DNA from: Lunularia cruciata
Taxonomy: Eukaryota > Streptophyta > Marchantiopsida > Lunulariales > Lunulariaceae
Length of the DNA stretch: 64,000 nucleotides
Reading direction: 5' to 3'
Assembly: GCA_948567375.1 (NCBI GenBank)
Contig: OX419756.1
Span: 1,059,001 to 1,123,000 of the forward strand
Shown: one piece after another, positions 22,885 to 32,707 of the stretch
Layout: each line of letters starts with the position of its first letter
Numbering within the stretch: position 1 is the stretch's first letter
Notes under the pieces: generated by a model
What the model was told of the DNA's origin: nothing
The model's input: only the letters and a program-made list of their open reading frames with translations
Databases searched by the model: none
Position numbers and translations under genes: made by a program

Positions 22885-23682
22885 AAACTGATTTGAGATT
22901 TGAAGAGGTAGATATGAAGAGGTGTATTGTCATTTCGGATCTGCAGGTTAGAAGAGTTGTTGTAGAACGGTATAGTTGCTAGAATTGTTGATTGCTTCAC
23001 TACTTAAGAGTGGCATTCACAAGGAAATGTTGTTTAGTGCTCATTATTTTTGAGAATAGATAAAGCAAAGTGCTGTGAAGTAGTGCTCATCGCTTAAGCT
23101 TGATTCAGTATCAGCTTTGTGTTTGTGTTTGTGAGTGCTTGGAGAATTTTGAAGTGCAAGTCAGTGTGCTTGTTAGATGTTGGATTCCGTGGCCTTGATC
23201 TTCATTTTGTGTGTTTGATCTTGAGTGAAGTGCATTCAAAGCAATGCCTTGACAGATTTGAGAGGAATTGTAGTGTTGGTAGTATTTTGCATTTGTGAGT
23301 GCAGTGCGAAGTTGATGTGAAGCAATTTTGATCGAGGAAGTTGTGCCTTTAGTGGAGGGGTGGAACACAATTCTGAAGCAAAGTCGTTTTACAGTGAAGT
23401 GCCATTTTTGGGAGAGCCTAAATCATCACAATCAAGATTTTTTGGAAAGAATTGATGGAGTTGTGATTAAGGAGTGTGAATTTGTGACAAGACTGCGAGT
23501 CAATGCTTGTTACTCTCTTCTGGGTGTGGTTTCTACTTGAGAGATTAAAGACACAACCAAGAAGAACTATAGTGTGACTGTTTGACTTCATATTTGACCA
23601 ATTCTGACTCGTATTTCTACGGGAATGAACTTTACTTACCCAATTACCGCAAAAGTGATATTTGCCGGGTTGTCACAACAAG

Positions 23683-24454
23683 TCAGACTTCCCTAGTCTT
23701 TCACACTATTTGAGGCATTGCAAATGACATCCATGGTTCCTAGACGTCCTAGTGCAAGTGTGGTAGGTTGTGATGAAGTGCATGATGGACTGCCTGCTAG
23801 TCAACTACTTGCTACTACATAGACTGAGTCTAGCATGATGTTGGAGGCGACTCAGCTGATTATGCAGCGACCTTTGTTTTTGGACAATGACATGTTTACA
23901 TTGGGAGTTGACCCAACCCTAGTGTTTCACTTGGCTGCCATGCTATGTGAGAGTAGGGATGATGCGGTTCCTACTACTAGAGCAGAGGTGGTTGGTAGTG
24001 GAGCTGACTTGGTTGAGGAGCATGGGATCCGTTCAGCAACTAGTGGTTTATGGCAGGCAACAACGGCTAGACTGCAAGAGTTGCCAGCTAGACCGGCCTT
24101 TGAGAGAGCAAAGTTTACACTTGGAGTTTTCCTATTGGATAACCATAGGGGGCTTTTCCATTTGGTGGGACCTTCAGGGAAGGTCTATACACCATAGAGA
24201 GTCTTGTTAGACTCTGGTGCGCAGCCCCTTATGTTAGGGAAGGCTGCAATTGTTGGTCTGGAGTAATGAAAGACCAATGTGGAGAGGTGTCCATTCCAAA
24301 TCTAGACATCTCTAGGTGGTAGTTCAACACAATACATCACACGTGGGGAGCTTGTTGTCTAGATTCAGCCTAGTTATCCGATTGATAGCTCAATGGTGAG
24401 AACTCAGGCTATTGCGACAATAGTTGAGTCATATGATGTGCTAGTTGGGGCAGC
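23683..24454 (+). pseudogene. Element B: end of gag and retropepsin-like protease
   Basis: This is the continuation of element B after the solo LTR. An open frame at 23835-24197 (QRPLFLDNDMFTLGVDPTLV, RPAFERAKFTLGVFLLDNHR) leads to LLDSGAQPLMLGKAAIVGLE near 24203-24262, the D-S-G motif of an aspartic protease. The frame ends at VLVGAA at the insertion point of the family C element (24455) and the protein resumes at 32250 (VLYPMGFSIDYWEEITSYRP). Fossil. Confidence 0.7.
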
Positions 24455-25144
24455 TGTGAGCCGGCCTGTCTCTCACCGAGGATGAACTTCTGATGGCTAT
24501 TATGGTAGCGCACCATGGACTAAGAAGGCAAGGAACCCCGACTCCATCATACTCCTCCAAGGCTAATACTCCAAGACTCAAGACATTGCTCACTAGAGAA
24601 CTCAATGAGAGAGAGATAGTTGCAAATGAAAGGATGATGAGTACCTCCTCACCCCTTGTTTATATACTTGTGAAATAGTTACGTACCAAAGTTACTAATT
24701 ACCGTAGTAACTCAAGTTACTAGACTAAAAGTTAAGTAAAGTCAAAAAGTAGAAAGGAATATCCATTCACATGGGCATATTCCCCTAAGCATGTGGTCTT
24801 ATCTTGACCCAACCACTAAGTCAAGGATTCCTTCACATGGGCTATCCTTGGACTAAAGAAGAATCCAAAACAAAAAGGCTTGCGGGCCCAAGAGTTCTCA
24901 ACTCTTTCCTCAAAGCCAAACACCTAAGAATAATACCAAGTCAACACACTAAAATCCAAAATAGTGGTGCTCATCTTTTCTACTTCCTCTAAAGTAAGGT
25001 CCCCTCTATCTTAGCTATGACTAACTTTAGCTAACCATGACTAACATAGAACCATCCTTTCTCTATATAAATAATATCTCTTAAGTACTTGTAATACCAA
25101 GCTAAATATCACAATACCACACACATGCACAAATGGGTGTTACA
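24455..25144 (-). repeat. 3' LTR of the minus-strand family C element
   Basis: 690 bp, TGTGAGCCGGCC...GGGTGTTACA on the plus strand. It contains CTCTATATAAATAATATC near 25062-25080, which reads on the minus strand as a TATATAGAG-type TATA region. Confidence 0.9.
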
Positions 25145-25157
25145 TTTACCCCCGGAC
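25145..25157 (-). other. Polypurine tract of the minus-strand family C element
   Basis: The minus strand reads TAGTCCGGGGGTAAA directly before the 3' LTR start TGTAACACCC. The G-rich purine run GGGGGTAAA abuts the LTR, as expected for the plus-strand primer. Confidence 0.6.
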
Positions 25158-25444
25158 TAAGTTTTCACTTTGTCCTCAAAGTGAAGGTCTCTCTACCTTC
25201 TATGGTAGATTTTCAACTTATCATGGTTCATCCTATCAAAGTGTCTTCCTCCCAACTCCTTGAGATCATAGGTGTAATTGCCCCACACCTTCTCCACTAT
25301 GAAAGGTCCAAAGTACTTAGGCAAAAACTTCTTTTGCACTCTCTTGAATCAAATGGAATCAAACAACATTACACAATCACCTTCCTTGAAGGCCTCCACC
25401 TTCTTCTTGCCTTGCCTCTTGTCATAACTCTCCTTTTGTTACCT

Positions 25445-26155
25445 TTAGGCTTGCTTCACTCGAACCATAGCAACTGCTCTTGCCTCTTCCAACTCCATGA
25501 GTTGATCCTTCCTTGACTTCTCTGCATCACCTCCTTGTGCTTTCTTTAATCTCCTATGAATGCTTTGGAAGGTAGGAAGATCAAAGTGAATAGGTAAGGT
25601 AGACTCAATACCATACACCAATTGAAATGGAGAATATCCGGTGGAAGTCTTCATGGTTGTCCTATACTCCCACAAAACTGCATGAATCCTCTTGTCCCAA
25701 TAATGTTTAGCCCCCTCCATTTCTGCATCTTTGGCCAACATCATGCACAAGGTCTGATTGGTTCTCTCTGCCAAGCCATTGGAATTTGGCTTATAGGATG
25801 TAGTTACTCTATGTGTGATAGAGAAATGTCATAGCATGGCTGTAGTAATGCTTCCTATAAACTCTCCTCCTCTATCAGAAACCAACTCCAAATGGCATCC
25901 AAACCTAGTGATAATGTGTTCATAAAGAAATCTACCCACTTCATCTTCATTCTTGTCCCTCGATGGTCCAGCCTCAACCCACTTGGTAAGGTAATCAGTA
26001 ACTACCACAATGTACCGATTGTTCCTTGGGGTTCTATTGAGAGGACCTACAAAATCAATTCTCCACTTCTCAAAAGGTCCTAGCCATGGAATTGATCTAA
26101 GTGGTGGAGTGGATGTAGACTTTCTAGCAAAAGCTTGACAAACATGACAAGTTTT
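25445..26155 (-). pseudogene. Family C integrase core and C-terminal region
   Basis: Minus-strand integrase following RNase H. Motifs include the lead-in GPFEKWRIDFVGPLNR near 26070-26020 (first catalytic Asp) and LELVSDRGGEF near 25890-25860 (second Asp). NGLAERTNQTLCMMLAKDAE follows at the start of the open segment 25774-25445 (catalytic Glu in GLAER). After these come the TPF/GYSPFQLVYG-type motif and a basic, helical tail (RRLKKAQGGDAEKSRKDQ). D,D,E architecture of a Ty3/Gypsy integrase. Fossil. Confidence 0.8.
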
Positions 26156-27676
26156 TCAATAATCAAGACAATCCTTGAAAATCCCTCTCCAATAGTAACC
26201 TGCATCTAGAATCTTGAAAGCAGTCACCTTTCTTGCAAAGTGTCCTCCCCATACTAAACCTTCATGAAACTCCTTTATGAGTAGGATAGACTCTTCCTTA
26301 CCCACTACTCTTTGAAGTAGACCATCTGCTCCTTGGTGAAAAAGAATATCCTCCACCATTGTGTAAGGTCTAGATCTTGCTGCAAGGGCCTTCCTCTCCC
26401 TAGCATGCATCCCTTCTGGATAGTTACCTCTTGTCACAAAATCCACAATCTCCTTGTACTCCATTGGAACCTCTTGAGTGATTGAGATTGTCATGAGCTC
26501 CTCATCCGGGAAGGAATCATCCACTGGCTCATCTCCATCATGATCATAGGCTCTAGATAACAAATCAGCATTTGCATTTTTCTTTCTTGGCCTATCCTCA
26601 ATGGTGTAGTCATACTCAAACAAGAGTATCATCCACCTTGCTAGTCTCCCTTCAACATTAGGCTTGTTGAAGATGTACTTCAAAGCCTTGTGATCTGTGA
26701 CAATTGTAGCTTTCCTTCCAATCAAGTAGTGCATAAACTTCTTGAGACCAAAGATCACTGCCAACCCTTCTCTCTCCATGACAGAGTAGTTCTTCTCTAC
26801 TGAAGCCATCTGCCTACTAGCATAAGCTATTGGATGATCATGCCCATCTTGGTCTAATTGACTAAGAGTGCATCCTATAGCTACATTAGAAGCATCAGTG
26901 TAGAGGATGAAAGGCTTACTCCAATCAGGTTTAGCAAGAATTGGAGCTACAACAAGGGATTGCTTGAGCTCCTCAAAAGCTTTGAGAGCCTCCTTGTCTT
27001 CCAAAATCACCATGTAATCTACACCCTTCTTCATATAGATGGTCAATGCATAAGCCTTGTTGGAAAATGAGAAGATGAACCTCCTATAGTATCCAACTAT
27101 CCTCAAGAATTGGCGTAACTTTGTCAAGCTTGAAGGAAATGGAAGGTCTGAGATTTTCCTCACCTTCTCAAGATCAACTACTATTCCATCCTCGGAGATG
27201 ATGTGCCCCAAAAGTAGACCTTCTTCACATCCAAAAATGTACTTCTTTGGGTTGAGTGATGCATTTGCCTCATCTAAGCATTGCAAGACTTTGATTAGGT
27301 GCTCAAAGTGCTCCTCCTTGCTTCCATAGACACAAAAGTCATCAATGAAGTCTCTCACAAATTTCCCAATGAAAGGTTCAAATACCTTGTTCATGAACCG
27401 TTCGAATGTGGCTGGAGCATTGCAAAGCCCAAAAGGCATGACCTTGAAAGTGTAAGTTCTCCAAGGTGTGGTGAATGTGGTGAGTTTTTGATGCTCTGGT
27501 GTAATCTTGATTTGGTTATATCCACTATAACCATCTCCAAAACTATACCTCTCATGACCTGCAACCTCCTCCAAGATCTCATCAATGAATCGCAATAGGT
27601 AGTAGTCCTTCTTGGTAACAACATTGAGCTTCTTGTAATCCACACATACCCGAAGCTTGCCATTCTTTTTCTTCAC
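26156..27676 (-). CDS. Family C pol segment: reverse transcriptase, RNase H, integrase zinc finger
   Basis: A 506-codon open frame, the longest uninterrupted one of family C. It begins inside RT (KKKNGKLRVCVDYKKLNVVT) and includes FGDGYSGYNQIKI, FTTPWRTYTFKVMPFGLCNA and the catalytic FIDDFCVYG. RNase H follows (ILYTDASNVAIGCTLSQ, YASRQMASVEKNYSVMERE, TDHKALKYIFNKP), then the start of integrase (GLVWGGHFARKVTAFKILDA, YYWRGIFKDC). The F-I-D-D form and DGYSGYNQ are typical of Athila/Tat elements. It is part of a broken element, so this is a segment rather than a working gene. Confidence 0.85.
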   Translation of the reverse strand: MKKKNGKLRVCVDYKKLNVVTKKDYYLLRFIDEILEEVAGHERYSFGDGYSGYNQIKITPEHQKLTTFTTPWRTYTFKVMPFGLCNAPATFERFMNKVFEPFIGKFVRDFIDDFCVYGSKEEHFEHLIKVLQCLDEANASLNPKKYIFGCEEGLLLGHIISEDGIVVDLEKVRKISDLPFPSSLTKLRQFLRIVGYYRRFIFSFSNKAYALTIYMKKGVDYMVILEDKEALKAFEELKQSLVVAPILAKPDWSKPFILYTDASNVAIGCTLSQLDQDGHDHPIAYASRQMASVEKNYSVMEREGLAVIFGLKKFMHYLIGRKATIVTDHKALKYIFNKPNVEGRLARWMILLFEYDYTIEDRPRKKNANADLLSRAYDHDGDEPVDDSFPDEELMTISITQEVPMEYKEIVDFVTRGNYPEGMHARERKALAARSRPYTMVEDILFHQGADGLLQRVVGKEESILLIKEFHEGLVWGGHFARKVTAFKILDAGYYWRGIFKDCLDY

Positions 27677-29992
27677 AATGCTCTACCTCAAAGATAAATC
27701 CAGCCTCCTTGAGCTTATCAATCTCCTCCTTCACAACCAAAGATATTGGTGGGCTAATGCAATGTTTTTTTTGGCGGATTGGTCTTGCATGTGACTCCAC
27801 CTCTATCTTGTGCTCCTCCAAGGTGACTTCCTTCAAATCCTTGTAACTAAAAGCAAACACATGGATGAACTTGTGGAAAATCTCCTCAAATCTCACCTTC
27901 TCCTCCTTGGTAACATTTGGGCCATACTTGAGGGTAGCTAACCTTCTCTCTACCTCCTCAAGTGTCAATGGTGATTTGTCAGGGTCCTTCAAAACCTTTG
28001 GCTTAGGTGCAAAATCCATAGCACACAAGGGATACACATCTGAATTGGATTCAGATTCATCCTCCTCTGTGGAAGTCTCCTCCTCCATGCTTGTGTCCAC
28101 ACCTAAAGCTCCTTCTTCAGAATCTGATTCCCAATAATCAGAAGAAGGTGTATCTAAATGTGAAGTGTTGGTGGTGTTATTCACAGGAACTGTGACTCTA
28201 TGGTTTGATGGCCCAATCCTCAAGTACCCCTTGTGCCATCGATCAGTTGTGCATGCTGCTCTCAACCATGGCCTCCCAAGAAGTAAGTCATAGCTTGAAT
28301 CCTTCAAGACTTGGAAAGTCATGAGATTTTGAACTCCCATAACTGAAACTACCACTTTATCCATCACCCCTATTGGTCGAACTTGTTGCTTGTTTGCCAT
28401 GCTTACCACAAATGTTGAAGGTCTTGAGGGTATCATACCCAACTTCTTCATCAACCTTTTTAACATGGCATTCACTGCTGATCCTCCATCAACCAATGCA
28501 TCCTTGATGTTGTGACCATTCACTCTCACATCAATCTTGGAGGCATATTCACAAGCCTCCCATGGTGCTGGCTTGGCATCCACCACTCCCATTGATATTG
28601 GAACTTTTGCCTTCTTCTTCCTCTTGCTCCTTGTAGAACTCAAACCACCTCTAAGCTCCTTTCTCAAGGTAGGGTTCAAAGCAATCAATTGGCCCACTGT
28701 GATGTTAGCCTTGTGACTACCAACATCTTCCAGCACATTGTAGTTCCATTGTTGCTTTGAAATCAAGAAATCCTCCATCCCCAACTTCTTCCTTGGAGTC
28801 TTTGTTGTTGATAGTGTTGAGGTGCGAGTGCTCCTAGTAGACATAGGAGTATCCTTGCTTGGAGTAAATCCTTGAGAAGAGTGAACATTCTTTGCAAAAC
28901 GAGCTCTCTTCTTCTCTTGTGCCAAAAGCTCCAAATTAAGACTCTTGGAGTTTGAGCACTCTCCCTTCTCATACTTGCTCTCCACCACATCTATGGATGC
29001 TATCCCCTTACCTTTGTTTGGATTAGGAGCCACTTGGGTTTCACTACAACCCTCTTTCCCTCTATTGGCTCCCTCATAACCCCTTCCTCCATGGTAAGTG
29101 GAATTTGGGCAATTCCTTTGGATATGGCCTCTTCCTCCACAACCAAAACAATTTCTATCATTCAAATTGTTGGCTGGTTGGCCTCCTCTATATGGATAGT
29201 TTCCATGACTCCTAGGCCCTCTCCCTACATTCTGATCCACCTCTCTCTTCTCCCATAGTTGCACCACATTGATCTTGAGATCCGCAAGTTGTTCTGTGAT
29301 GGTTTGAAGTGGATCTTTTGGTAGAGGTGCAAGAACTAGAGCAACCACTACTTGTGGTGCAACCCTTGCCACCAAAGTATCAGAAGTTCCACCATACTTG
29401 TAGCCTTGAGGAGGATGCACAACCTCCTTCACTACCAAATCACTCTCATCTCCTTCCAAACTCTCCTCCATACGAATTGTGATCTTGATAGCCTCAACCT
29501 TGGAAGAAGGTTTCTCATATCTCACCTTGCTTCTAATTGTGGTCTCAACTCTCCCACAAAATTCTTGGTGAGCATGGCCCCTATGCCAATCATTGTAGTC
29601 TCCACATCATCCCTACCCTTCCTCAACACTATGCAAAATCTGGACTCTAACTTTTCCACTCTTTTCACATAGACTCTCACTTTCTCTCCTTCTCCTTGCT
29701 TGAGAAATGTAACCTCACTCATCAATCTCTCATAACTCTCATCAGGAAGAAAGTTCTCAATGAGTGCTGAAGTCAAAGTCTCCCAAGACTCCTCTTCGCC
29801 ATCTCTCCTCTCTCTCTTTTGGTATTCTGACTCATACCATGCAAGTGCTGCATCCTCAAAGAAATTTGGTAATAATGAGGCCCACTCATTCTTCCTCCTC
29901 TCATTTTTTCCTATGCAAGCTCTCTTGAAGTCTCTCACAAAGGCCTCCACATCTTCTCCATCCTTGCAAAAGAAAACCGGAAGTTTCCCCAT
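27582..29992 (-). pseudogene. Family C gag and protease
   Basis: Gag starts at ATG 29992 (MGKLPVFFCKDGEDVEAFVR) with capsid-type motifs (WASLLPNFFEDAALAWYESE, LIENFLPDESYERLMSEV). The 647-codon open frame 27582-29525 continues with the CCHC knuckle CFGCGGRGHIQRNCPN (about 29106-29153). A Ser/Thr-rich linker follows, then the protease motif DALVDGGSAVNAM (about 28464-28502), LLLGRPWL, and the acidic connector leading to RT (HKFIHVFAFSYKDLKEVTLE). The gag-pro-pol order is standard. Fossil. Confidence 0.85.
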
Positions 29993-30224
29993 CTTAGCCT
30001 TTCACTGTCTTTCTTTCTCTCAATTTTTTTTCTCTTTTCTTTTCTCTCACTCTATTTATAATAGAGTATATACATGACTAACAACATCTAAGAATAATCC
30101 ACTCTAGGGAACACAAAAGGTTCAGGTTTCTCCAAGATTTCTATAGTAACATCAGATCCTAGAGTGCATATTAATCTAACTCTCATGGATAGTTTATCCA
30201 TAAGTTGAAAGATTATCTCCATCA

Positions 30225-30697
30225 CTAATCTTGAGAACTAGCTGATGAAGGTGGTAGTATTTCTGTAGCTGTTCTAAGACTCTCTCCAAGATCGTTCACC
30301 AAAGTCTCCAAAAGTGTTTTTACTCCACTACACTCATGTCCTTTTGGAAGTCCTTCCACTCTACAAACCTCACACAACTCCTTGGTCTTAGATCTTCTCC
30401 CTCCTAATCTTGGTGAAGAAGGTCCAACATGCAAACCCAAGTCAAGTAAGCCTCTCCTTCCCTCAATCTCTTGCTCTCAAAGGTCAATGGATATGAACTT
30501 GCCTTATGTCCCTTCTCTCTACATAGAAAGTACTTAGACTCACTCTTTCCTCCAAGTGGTGTAGGTTTTTGGATCCTCTCAACACTCTCTTCAAATTCTA
30601 TTGTAAACTCTCTTTTCCTCAAATCCACCCCTACAATCAACTCAAACCCTTGGAGAACCTTGCATAATCTCAATTTCCACTCTTGATGACCCTCCAT
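30225..30697 (-). pseudogene. Extra zinc-knuckle ORF upstream of gag (family C)
   Basis: Minus-strand counterpart of the intact-looking 157-codon ORF at 35924-36397. Frames show MEGHQEWKLRLCKVLQGFEL, GVDLRKREFTIEFEESVERI, and a CCHC region (CREKGHKASSYPLTFESKRL). The C-terminal part follows (KTKELCEVCRVEGLPKGHEC, then LLETLVNDLGES). This small ORF sits between leader and gag in all three family C copies. Broken here. Confidence 0.7.
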
Positions 30698-31530
30698 GTT
30701 CCCAAGATGAATCTAAACACTCAAACATGCTTTTTGTTGATCTCAAACTCCTCATTCATGAGATCTCCACTCTGCAAAATTGACCCTTCCTCATAATGTC
30801 ACTCAAATCTCCCAACCAGTATGTCACAGTCCTTTGACATTTTGCACACTTCATCAGAACTTTAGGGCGTCCCTCCCCGCAAAATTTCAGATCTTTTCAT
30901 TGACCATTTGGCCTAGACACATTTCTATTCAACACACATATTTCAGATTTGGTCTCAAAACCACCCCCCTCACTTCACAAACTCATTACTCCCTGTGCAA
31001 GAACGATCTCTCTCTAATTTTTGTGACAGCAGGTAGGATACAATGCACTGAAATTTTGTGTAAATTTTCAAGACAATTCACTGAAAATTGAAGAAATGGC
31101 AGACTCTGTACAATTTTCTAGAGAGCATGTAGTTGTGGGAGCACTTTACCCTATCAACTTTCAAAATTTCTAGCCCAGTGCGCATAGTAGATCTCACAAT
31201 AATTTTAAGTGTGATAACTGAAAAATAACCTAAGATATCATGTGTAGAAATTTCAAGTCCAGATCTCAAACTTGAGATTTTGCCCAAAATCACCTTAATC
31301 CCCAAAATCTGCAATCCACCTCACATAATCTCTCCAATTCCTCTCATGTGTACAAGATGTACAAAATCACCTCAAAGACATCATAATGAACTACAGGGTA
31401 TACAAATAGATCTTGGTTCTCTAACATAAGTTCAGCCCTCTCCTCTCCTAATGTTCTCTCCAAGTGAGCTCTCATAGCCTCCTTCTGCCTAATGTAGAAT
31501 TGAATGCGGAACATTATCTTGCCTTCTAGA
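30698..31530 (-). other. Leader of the minus-strand family C element
   Basis: Lies between primer site and extra ORF. It holds a short conserved coding-like segment right after the primer site (about 31515-31350, FYIRQKEAMRAHLERTLGEE-type) also present at 35138 and 59741. The remainder shows no recognisable gene. Confidence 0.55.
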
Positions 31531-31533
31531 GAG

Positions 31534-31551
31534 GTCTCGGCAACGGAACCA
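31534..31551 (-). other. Primer binding site of the minus-strand family C element
   Basis: The minus strand reads TGGTTCCGTTGCCGAGAC, just inside the 5' LTR end at 31556. The same site is at 59703-59720 (TGGTTCCGTTGCCGGGAC). It belongs to the TGGCNCCGTTGCCGGGG type common in Athila/Tat elements. Confidence 0.75.
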
Positions 31552-31555
31552 AAAA

Positions 31556-32247
31556 TGTGAGCCGGCCTATCTCTCTCTCAAGATGAACCTCTGATAGCCA
31601 TTATGGTAGCGCACCATGGACTAAGAAGGCAAGGAACCCCAACTCCATCATACTCCTCCAAGGCTAACACTCCAAGACTCAAGACATTGCTCACTAGAGA
31701 ACTCAATGAGGGAGAGATAATTGCAAATGAAAGGATAATGACTACCTCCTCACCCCTTGTTTATATACTTGTGAAATAGTTACATACCAAAGTTACTTAT
31801 TACCGTAGTAACTCAAGTTACTAGACTAAAAGTCAAGTAAAGTCAAAAAGTAAAAAGGAATATCCATTCACATGGGCATATTCCCCTAAGCATGTGGTCT
31901 TATCTTGACCCAACCACTAAGTCAAGGATTCCTTCACATGGGCTATCTTTGGACTAAAGAAGAATCCAAAACAAAAAGGCTTGCGGGCCCAAGAGTTCTC
32001 AACTCTTTCCTCAAAGCCAAACACCTAGGAATAATACCAAGTCAACACACTAAAATCCAAAATAGTGGTGCTCATCTTTTCTACTTCCTCTAAAGTAAGG
32101 TCCTCTTTATCTTAGCTATGACTAACTTTAGCTAACCATGACTAATATAGAACCATCCTTTATCTCTATATAAATAATATCTCTTAAGTACTTGTAATAC
32201 CAAGCTAAATATCACAATACCACACACATGCACAAATGGGTGTTACA
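31556..32247 (-). repeat. 5' LTR of the minus-strand family C element
   Basis: 692 bp, partner of 24455-25144, with about 23 substitutions and a 2-base gap between them by eye. It ends at ...GGGTGTTACA; element B coding resumes a few bases on. Confidence 0.9.
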
Positions 32248-32707
32248 TAGCAGTGTTATACCCTATGGGTTTCAGCATTGACTATTGGGAGGAGATAACC
32301 TCTTATAGACCAGGTTGGTAGTCTGGTGAGGGACGGGTATGTTGCCTACCAGTACCCTTAAGTAGTGGCAATCTTGGCTCACTAAAGTCCGGTACCATGG
32401 CAACATCAGTTTTAGCTTTCAATGGTGCAACTACTTGGCCTGGTGACTTGTTGGAGAGGAATGCCCATGCAAAGGATACTCCAATACCAGAGGAGATCAC
32501 TCGGATTTGGAGTACAAGTGGGATTGTTCCATCCACCTTGGATGTTACATTGTGGAAATAAAGGAGGCATTGCAGCAGCATGTAGATCAGTTGGTGTAAT
32601 AGGCTTGGAGTGGAGCATTTGTACCATTGGCAGATGAGTGTGAGGATGAGCTTCCAGAGTTGATTACTTTGACACCTTTGGATACCACACTCATTGCTTG
32701 GCAATAT
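32248..32707 (+). pseudogene. Element B: region between protease and methyltransferase
   Basis: Resumes with VLYPMGFSIDYWEEITSYRP (about 32253-32312), the end of the protease-like region. It then runs as a linker with EEITRIWSTSGIVPSTLDVT-type and acidic ADECEDELPELITLTPLD segments immediately before methyltransferase motif I. No catalytic motif of its own. Fossil. Confidence 0.6.

Larger units (their letters stand above)
19922..23677 (+). mobile_element. Solo LTR of family A with perfect target duplication (3.76 kb)
   Basis: Bounded by TGTGGTGCCCACATTTTTTG at the left and GCCGGGTTGTCACA at the right. The target duplication ACAAG is perfect at 19917-19921 and 23678-23682, and element B coding resumes on both sides. 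No primer site, gag or pol lies inside. This 3756-bp unit is therefore a solo LTR, and everything in it, including the roughly 850-codon ORF, belongs to the LTR. It is the key evidence that family A has protein-coding giant LTRs. Confidence 0.92.
24455..32247 (-). mobile_element. Family C Ty3/Gypsy element (Athila/Tat-like) on the minus strand
   Basis: A 7793-bp element with 5' LTR at 32247-31556, primer site, leader, an extra zinc-knuckle ORF (30697-30225), gag and protease (29992-27582), RT, RNase H and integrase (27676-25445), polypurine tract and 3' LTR (25144-24455). It inserted into element B between VLVGAA and VLYPMGF. The flanks (GCAGC left, TAGCA right) are only partly alike, so the target duplication is degraded. 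The two LTRs differ at about 23 positions plus a 2-base gap over 690 bases by eye (about 97% identical), mostly C/T or G/A changes. This is one of the youngest elements here. Broken, by roughly five breaks. Confidence 0.93.

Noticed and set aside
30780-31091. 103-codon plus-strand frame in the family C leader
   Set aside because: It is antisense to the element, and the corresponding region of the other two family C copies has no matching frame.
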